The translations under genes were made by a program, and so were the position numbers. This document shows, in pieces, positions 58,541-64,000 of a stretch of DNA of 64,000 nucleotides. This DNA is from Ypsolopha sequella (lineage: Eukaryota; Arthropoda; Insecta; Lepidoptera; Ypsolophidae): contig OW204001.1 in the NCBI GenBank assembly GCA_934047225.1, positions 15,298,201 to 15,362,200 on the forward strand. The letters are read 5' to 3'. Every line of letters starts with the position of its first letter. Within the stretch, counting starts at the first letter, position 1. Under the pieces are notes generated by a model. It did not search any database. It was not told the DNA's origin and worked only from the letters and a program-made list of their open reading frames with translations.

Positions 58541-59077
58541 TATTTAAAAAAAAAAACAAAGCTGCCAAGGAATATTTGTCCTGTTAAGAGTTTAATAAAG
58601 TTTGAACAGAATTTAATCCATAAATAATATGAACGGGTTTTTGTTCTAATAAACTTGAAATGAAAACTTTTTTAGAGCCATCTTTGGTATTTTATTTCTG
58701 AATATTAGAATGACTTCTGAGGATTCTCTTTCGATATGAGTGTGAACTATAGTCCCGGAAGAAATAATCTTTTTTCTTTTTTATTTTGTATTGCTAGATT
58801 CTCCAAGCCAGGAAGAATAAATTATTGTTTTGCGGAAACTATCCTCTTTGATTTTACTTATCCTCTTGAAGTTTACATTTCTTGTGAAGAAGGTAAAAGT
58901 GAAAAAAATATTGGTCTATTGCAATTCACGCCAATAGTTCAGTATAAGTTAGGTTTTTAAATCAACAGCTTCAAATTTAATGCAAAATTTAGCCAAAATT
59001 TTAGTAATAGGGTAGTATGCAAGCGGAACCTATCCTTTTTAGATGTGCATTTTGTACCGAGCGACTGATGTTTAACA

Positions 59078-59458
59078 TTAAGGTGGATGGTCCTAGGCAA
59101 TCTTCATAGAAACTTGTGGGAACCGATAACGACGACAGAAGTATTATTATTTAATTCTGTTACCTTTTTCCACACGTTCCATCAACTTTTTGCCCGCGAA
59201 TAATCAGTTTTTTTACAAACAAACTTTTTTAGAATCTAATTTTATTATTTAAAACTTTTGTAATCCAATGTATGAAAGTTTTCAATTGCAAAATTAGACT
59301 GTTAAAACATTTTGTTTTTAAGAAAAACTGAATATTCGCGGGTGTAAAGTTGACGGAACGTGTGGAAAAAGGTAACATAATTAAATTATAATACTTCTGT
59401 CGTCGGTATTGGTTCTCACAAGTTTTTTATAAAAACTACCTTGGACCATCCACCTTAA
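59078..59458. mobile_element. Foldback MITE bounded by TTAA, 381 bp
   Basis: TTAAGGTGGATGGTCC at the left, GGACCATCCACCTTAA at the right. Arms of about 130 bp include TTACCTTTTTCCACACGTTC / GAACGTGTGGAAAAAGGTAA. TTAA ends fit a piggyBac-type target, though TTAA could also be part of the TIR. Confidence 0.75.
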
Positions 59459-59574
59459 TACCAAAAGAGAATTATGAAGACATGTTGACAACTTTAGACT
59501 TTAAGTGAATCAGCGCCTTCATATGCTACTATACTAATCTTATCTATGATGCTTCTGTGAAAGGGTGGGTGGCG

Positions 59575-60215
59575 GAATTCAAATTCAAACATGGTCGAGA
59601 AATTGTTGAAGATGATTAGATGACCCACGTAGATATCGCCCTTTGACGTCAACCACCGACGATAACATTGAAAAAGTATGTGACTTAATTTTATCTGATC
59701 GGAGATCTCACACTATCGGCATCTCAACTGAACGAACTCACCAAATAATTAACGATGAACTGCACTTTTCCAAGGTATCTGCGCGATAGGTGCCTTCAGT
59801 TGATCAAAAACGCGTTCTACTGACGACTTCCTGTGACTGTTTCGATCTGTTTGAAGCTGTCTCTCAGAAATGTATTAAAAGATTTGTGACTATAGATGAA
59901 ACTTTGATATACCACGTTACTCCAGAGACGATTGTACAGTCTAAGCAATTGTAAAGACCAGGATCTCCAGCTGCAAAAAAGGCTAACGTGGTTTTCCCGA
60001 CTGGTAAAGTGATGGTCCCAGTTTTTTGAGATTCAAAGGGTGTAATCATGGTAGACTGGGTAGAAAAAGGTGAAACAATAGACTCTGCCTATTATTGCAA
60101 TCAGCTGAGATATTTAAGAGAATAAATTAAGGGAAAACGTCCCGGTTTTTTGAGAAGAAAAGTCTTGTTTCATCGGGATAATGCGCGAGGTCACACATTG
60201 TAAAAAAAAAGTTTT
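59575..60215 (+). pseudogene. mariner transposase pseudogene
   Basis: Reads HGREIVEDD, SVLILSDRRSH-like helix-turn-helix sequence, FVTIDETLIYHVTPE (first catalytic Asp), KVMVPVF, GVIMVDWVEKGETIDS and LLRRKVLFHRDNARGH (second Asp region), with several frameshifts and stops. It covers most of the about 345-aa family length. Inactive; TIRs were not identified. Confidence 0.8.
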
Positions 60216-60459
60216 ACGGCGGGAGTGCATTCCAAAAAAATTGCAACATTAAGACATACGACATAACGACATAATGTGAGTAGTGGCAGCGCCACTGTGC
60301 GTGTAGCAAAGAGATCCCCTAATTAAAATTAATAAACCTCCTTGGAAATCATCGAATTCACGAAAAAAAACTAGCAGTAGTAGCCCGAGTTCTACCCACC
60401 CTCAGAGTACCCACCTCTTTTTCTTTATTCGTGTAAAGTCAACGACATTTGTAAAGTCA
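60216..60459. other. No recognised feature
   Basis: Short spacer after the mariner remnant. Confidence 0.3.
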
Positions 60460-60610
60460 TGTATTTAAAAGTTTTAGCGTCCCTATTATTCCATATGCGA
60501 AAAAACCCTCAGTGCGAGTGGGATGGGCTCGTGAAAAAGTAGCAAAAAGTCGGTTTTTTATTAATATAAAATGTACTAAGCTATTTCGCCAAAAATATTT
60601 TCAAGGAGAC
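60460..60610 (-). repeat. Dispersed 'CGCACTGAGGG' repeat fragment
   Basis: CATATGCGAAAAAACCCTCA and TAATATAAAATGTACTAAG are complements of 7750-7850. Confidence 0.6.
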
Positions 60611-62696
60611 TTTACAAATACATAATATTCACATTTTAAATGCAATTTTACAATGAAATTTGTTAGGATTTCAGAATTACAGGAAAAAATAAAACGATTT
60701 AGAGGTCTTTCGGAACAGAATTTAACCGAGAAAATTTCATCCAATCACGTTTTCCTTCAGTGAGAATCTTAATCAAATAATCGATGAACATTTACCCAAA
60801 AATGAAATGACGTTATAGTGAAGTAAATGGATTCGAAAAAACCCCATTTTTTTTTGGTATCGCCTTATCCTGTAAACTACACTCGTTGGGGAGGCCTTAA
60901 GTGGCTGGAATGGCTACAATGATTGCTTTCCCTTGGCTAATGGCCCCAGAATGAGCTCTCTAGGAATATATCACTCGATATCTACAATAAACGTCTTAGA
61001 CGATAAACGGCGGAACAATTTCAGATGTGTGTATTTTTTTAATGACGGTTTCATTAAAATTATACTAATCTACTCTACTACTAGTTAATACATTCAGCAA
61101 TTAGTTTGATTTACGAATTTGCAATTTTCACAGCGCATTCTTGTAGTTTTCAAGTAGTGTACGGCGCGGTGCGGACGAAAAAAACATACTCCCCTGGTCA
61201 CAAAGAGAACAAAAATAGGTAAACATTAAAATGTTTTTTTATTAGAAAATATAAATTAGTGCAAAAAAAGGAAGAGCAATACCTACAATATGCAATATCG
61301 TGATATCGCGACAAAAAAGTTCATATTCTTTTGTTTTGAAGTGGATTTTTCTTTGCTTGCATCTCATATAGATTTTATTATCTATTTAGAACTTGTATGT
61401 CACTTCCGGCAAGACTTTTTTTAACGAAGGATACATTGATTGATTTCTAATCATTCATTATTTTTTGTCATTCATGATAAGTTAATGCTTATTTAATCGG
61501 AAGAATAATAGTTTTGAAATGACCTTGCATCGAATATTGTATTATTATTGAACGAGCGAGCGAAGCGAGCGTAGTTCTCCGAGTCTACTTGAACAATCCG
61601 GCGTTTGTCTGTATGTATGTATGAATGTTTGTCCGACGATAATTCGAGTATCGTTGATAGGAACGTTATGAAATTTGGAAGACGAGTAAATGAGACGAAA
61701 AAATGATTAAATTCGGATATGAGCCAAATCGGGACACCTGGCGCTAGAACATCAACAACACCAGGTTTTCAAGGGTTCATTGGAAGAAACTAAGCCTCTC
61801 CTCATATTGAAGAAAATATATTTGATTTATCGATCTTTTATCTAGGGATTCCACGTATAAACAATGTATTAAGATCTAAGTAATCAAAAAAAAAATGTTT
61901 TCCACCCTCTTTTTTTTTGATTTTCAAACGTTCGTTTCAAAAACGCGATTAAGAGGTAATAAAAAAATGTGGCTAGGGTATGCCATCCTCTTAAGGTGTT
62001 GCCTAGATATGGGGTTGTGAGAGGGGGTCCGCAAGTTCACAGTTCGGGAGGAACTACGAGTTAAAACGTGTAGTTACTGAGATAAGGATTTGCTTCTTCG
62101 ATCATTAAACTTCGCAAATAAAGCTGTTTCACAAAAGCAAAAACAGTTGGGAGACCATTTTTCTCGTCATGTCACGAATGCTCATTTGTTGCCGTTCAGA
62201 CGGAAATGCTTAAGAGGGCCATTACCAGCGCGAACAAAGCCGAGCGCCTCCATTTGAGGACTACACTTAAAATAGCCGCAATTTTGGAAACACTTTTTAT
62301 GGTCGCTTTCAAGCTATAACGGCTTATTTGGAGCAGTAAAAGTAATTTTAGAAGTTAGGGCTTAGTCTTGTTCAGTTAATATGAAAAACCTGTGTAGCTG
62401 TAAAAATTCAAGACATAAAAATATGATTGCAAAAATTTTTTTTTCGGCTGGAACGTTGTTGGTTATATAAATATTTTCACTTAGATACTACGTTAGAACC
62501 TTTTATATAGTGTAGTGTAGAATATATAACAAGGTTATTAAAAGAAGAGGGTTAATAGCATTTAATAGTACATTGTTCACCGAGGGAAGAAAGGGGAATA
62601 ACCAACGAGGGTGTAGTTTGAGGCCCGAGGCGAAGCCAAGGGCCTCAATACACACGAGTTGGGAATCGCTCTTTCTCCCGAGTGATACATAGTACT
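60611..62696. other. No recognised gene; minor repeat-like patches
   Basis: CGAGCGAGCGAAGCGAGCG at about 61552 and a TGTATGTATGTATGAATG run at about 61610 are repeat-like. I see no supportable coding sequence. Confidence 0.4.
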
Positions 62697-63091
62697 TTAT
62701 ACTACACCTGCGAGGAAATAGTATAATTTTACTTTTAATCAAGATACAATAAAAGAAACCGACTGACTCGCGTGCGATTGTCACTTTTTATTTCCTTCTT
62801 ATTTTTTATTATGTACAGGAAAAGCAAGTGGCCAGTATCATCTTTCGAGTTTTATGTACGAGTTCGCAAAATAATACTGGCCACTTGGCCACTTGGTCAT
62901 TCTTTATGTTATTAAAAAAAAAAAGCACGTTAACAATGGATTTGCATATACTTTTTCTGCCCGCTCAAGCACGTTAGCAATGAAATTTCATACACCTTTT
63001 CCGCCCGCATATTTGTATAACAGTAATGATGTATTTTCAGCATCGTTTTCAAAAAAGTAAGAAGGTACTTTCCGAGCAGGTGTAGTATAAA
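62697..63091. repeat. Sequence bounded by a 16-bp inverted repeat, with a 44-bp tandem inside
   Basis: TTTATACTACACCTGC (62697-62712) and GCAGGTGTAGTATAAA (63076-63091). Inside are an AAGTGGCCAGTAT / ATACTGGCCACTT pair and two 44-bp units starting AGCACGTTA at 62924 and 62968. Confidence 0.55.
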
Positions 63092-63460
63092 TAATATTTA
63101 CAATTGAGTAGCTGCGACGTACAAACGAGAATGAGTCCCATACATATAACATATTTTAAATTCTTCTCCCTATGTAGTTGATACTTGTGATTGTTGGCAC
63201 TTAGTGGAAGTTATGTATGATATATTCTGATTTAAATTCACTTTTACTTCTCACTGTTTCAAATAAAGTGAATAATAGTACATAACGATACGTGTGACAT
63301 AATACGTCCATATTAAACAGCTTGAGTTAGCGCCTGAGCGTAGCTTAAATAAATTAACATTGACTTTTGTAGTTTTATTTTTTATATTTTTATTATTATT
63401 ATGTTAAATCTGCACAAATAAGACACAATAATATGAATAAACTTAGTAAACCAAGATATT

Positions 63461-63486
63461 AATAATATTAATAATAATAATAATAA
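63461..63486. repeat. (TAA)n microsatellite
   Basis: AATAATATTAATAATAATAA and continuing TAATAA. Confidence 0.85.
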
Positions 63487-64000
63487 ACCTTTTAAGGGGC
63501 TGAACTATGCTAAAATTCAGTCCTGCTCTAACGCGTTTGTTATTTGACTCTCTATCCTGCTCTTAACAAACGCCACGCACGCAAAATTTCAGTTATTTTG
63601 AAATCGTTGCTACATTATGACATAAACCATAATTTCTTTATTTAATAAAGATGGTTTTTTCTCGTTAGTATCTGCGTGTGTTGGGTTCGTTTCAATCGGT
63701 TTTGAAAGACGAAAACTGAATGGCTTTTTTCGTGAAATTCATGCTTTTTTAAATGTCATATAATTAATAGAAGATTGAAAGTATGTTTATTTATAAAGTG
63801 TAATTATTAATTGCCTTGAGTCACAAAACACGCCATATTTTTTCAAATTTTTACCATCTGCATTGACGGAACTGAATCAAATACAAAACTGATGTTTAGC
63901 ATTGTGAAGCCCCTTAAAATTAACCCTACGTCTGAGCCGAGCATCAGGCCACGTGAGAGGCGGGCAACGTGTACAAAACTTACACGGCTAACAGGGGAAT
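63487..64000. other. No recognised feature to window end
   Basis: Intergenic sequence; nothing supportable. Confidence 0.4.

Noticed and set aside
62924..63010. Two spaced AGCACGTTA repeats as a possible CRISPR-like array
   Set aside because: Only two 44-bp tandem units without spacers, in a eukaryotic genome.

Overview
The window looks like nuclear DNA of a lepidopteran insect (moth or butterfly). It is AT-rich, has short exons with GT/AG introns, and carries repeat types I associate with Lepidoptera, such as the CCGGCYAAGTGCGAGTC repeat, LINE tails with a 'GTCCACTGCTGGACATAGG' core, a Dong/R4-like LINE, mariners and many foldback MITEs. Host coding exons are sparse; most of the sequence is mobile-element debris. 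No species can be named from sequence alone.

Layout: (1) 0.6-6.1 kb holds the 3' part of a gene, plus strand, for a secreted, probably GPI-anchored Ly6/uPAR (three-finger) protein with a long charged N-terminal region. Its exons are 629-865, 2700-3401 and 5829-6019, and all junction phases agree. (2) 5126-28294 is a direct tandem duplication of about 11.58 kb. The only difference I found between the units is one base in a poly-A run, and the junctions share the 5-bp word GCTAA. Each unit carries the last Ly6 exon, a 5'-truncated CR1/jockey-type LINE, two TIR/palindromic MITEs, an RTE-like fragment, a decayed Ty3/gypsy element and a LINE tail. The second unit therefore contains an orphan Ly6 terminal exon. 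(3) 28.7-31.7 kb holds an internally deleted tyrosine-recombinase (Crypton-like) element bounded by a perfect 16-bp inverted repeat, then a Harbinger element with TAA target-site duplications that interrupts an older repeat. (4) 31.8-36.2 kb, minus strand, is a nearly complete R4/Dong-type LINE (reverse transcriptase plus restriction-like endonuclease). It is broken by one apparent 1-nt frameshift and has a tandemly duplicated N-terminal domain. (5) 38.0-53.7 kb is a tandem cluster of SLC22/organic-cation-transporter-like MFS genes: an intact four-exon copy (38077-40638), a decayed middle copy (about 48.04-48.57 kb, start codon and splice donor mutated) and a second intact four-exon copy (49008-53650). 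Intron 2 of the last copy is swollen by nested inverted-repeat elements, including a 264+264-bp near-perfect palindrome. (6) 53.7-64 kb is gene-free: a tRNA-like sequence with rearranged flanking copies, a LINE tail, a 740-bp foldback element with ATGT duplications, a TTAA-bounded MITE, a dead mariner transposase and assorted repeats.

The three host loci do not form a pathway. The Ly6 gene would give a surface or secreted three-finger protein, and the two transporters would be plasma-membrane carriers for small organic ions (substrate not inferable). The main stories are structural: a very young or artefactual segmental duplication that copied a terminal exon, transporter birth and death by tandem duplication, and several non-autonomous DNA elements with clear boundaries.
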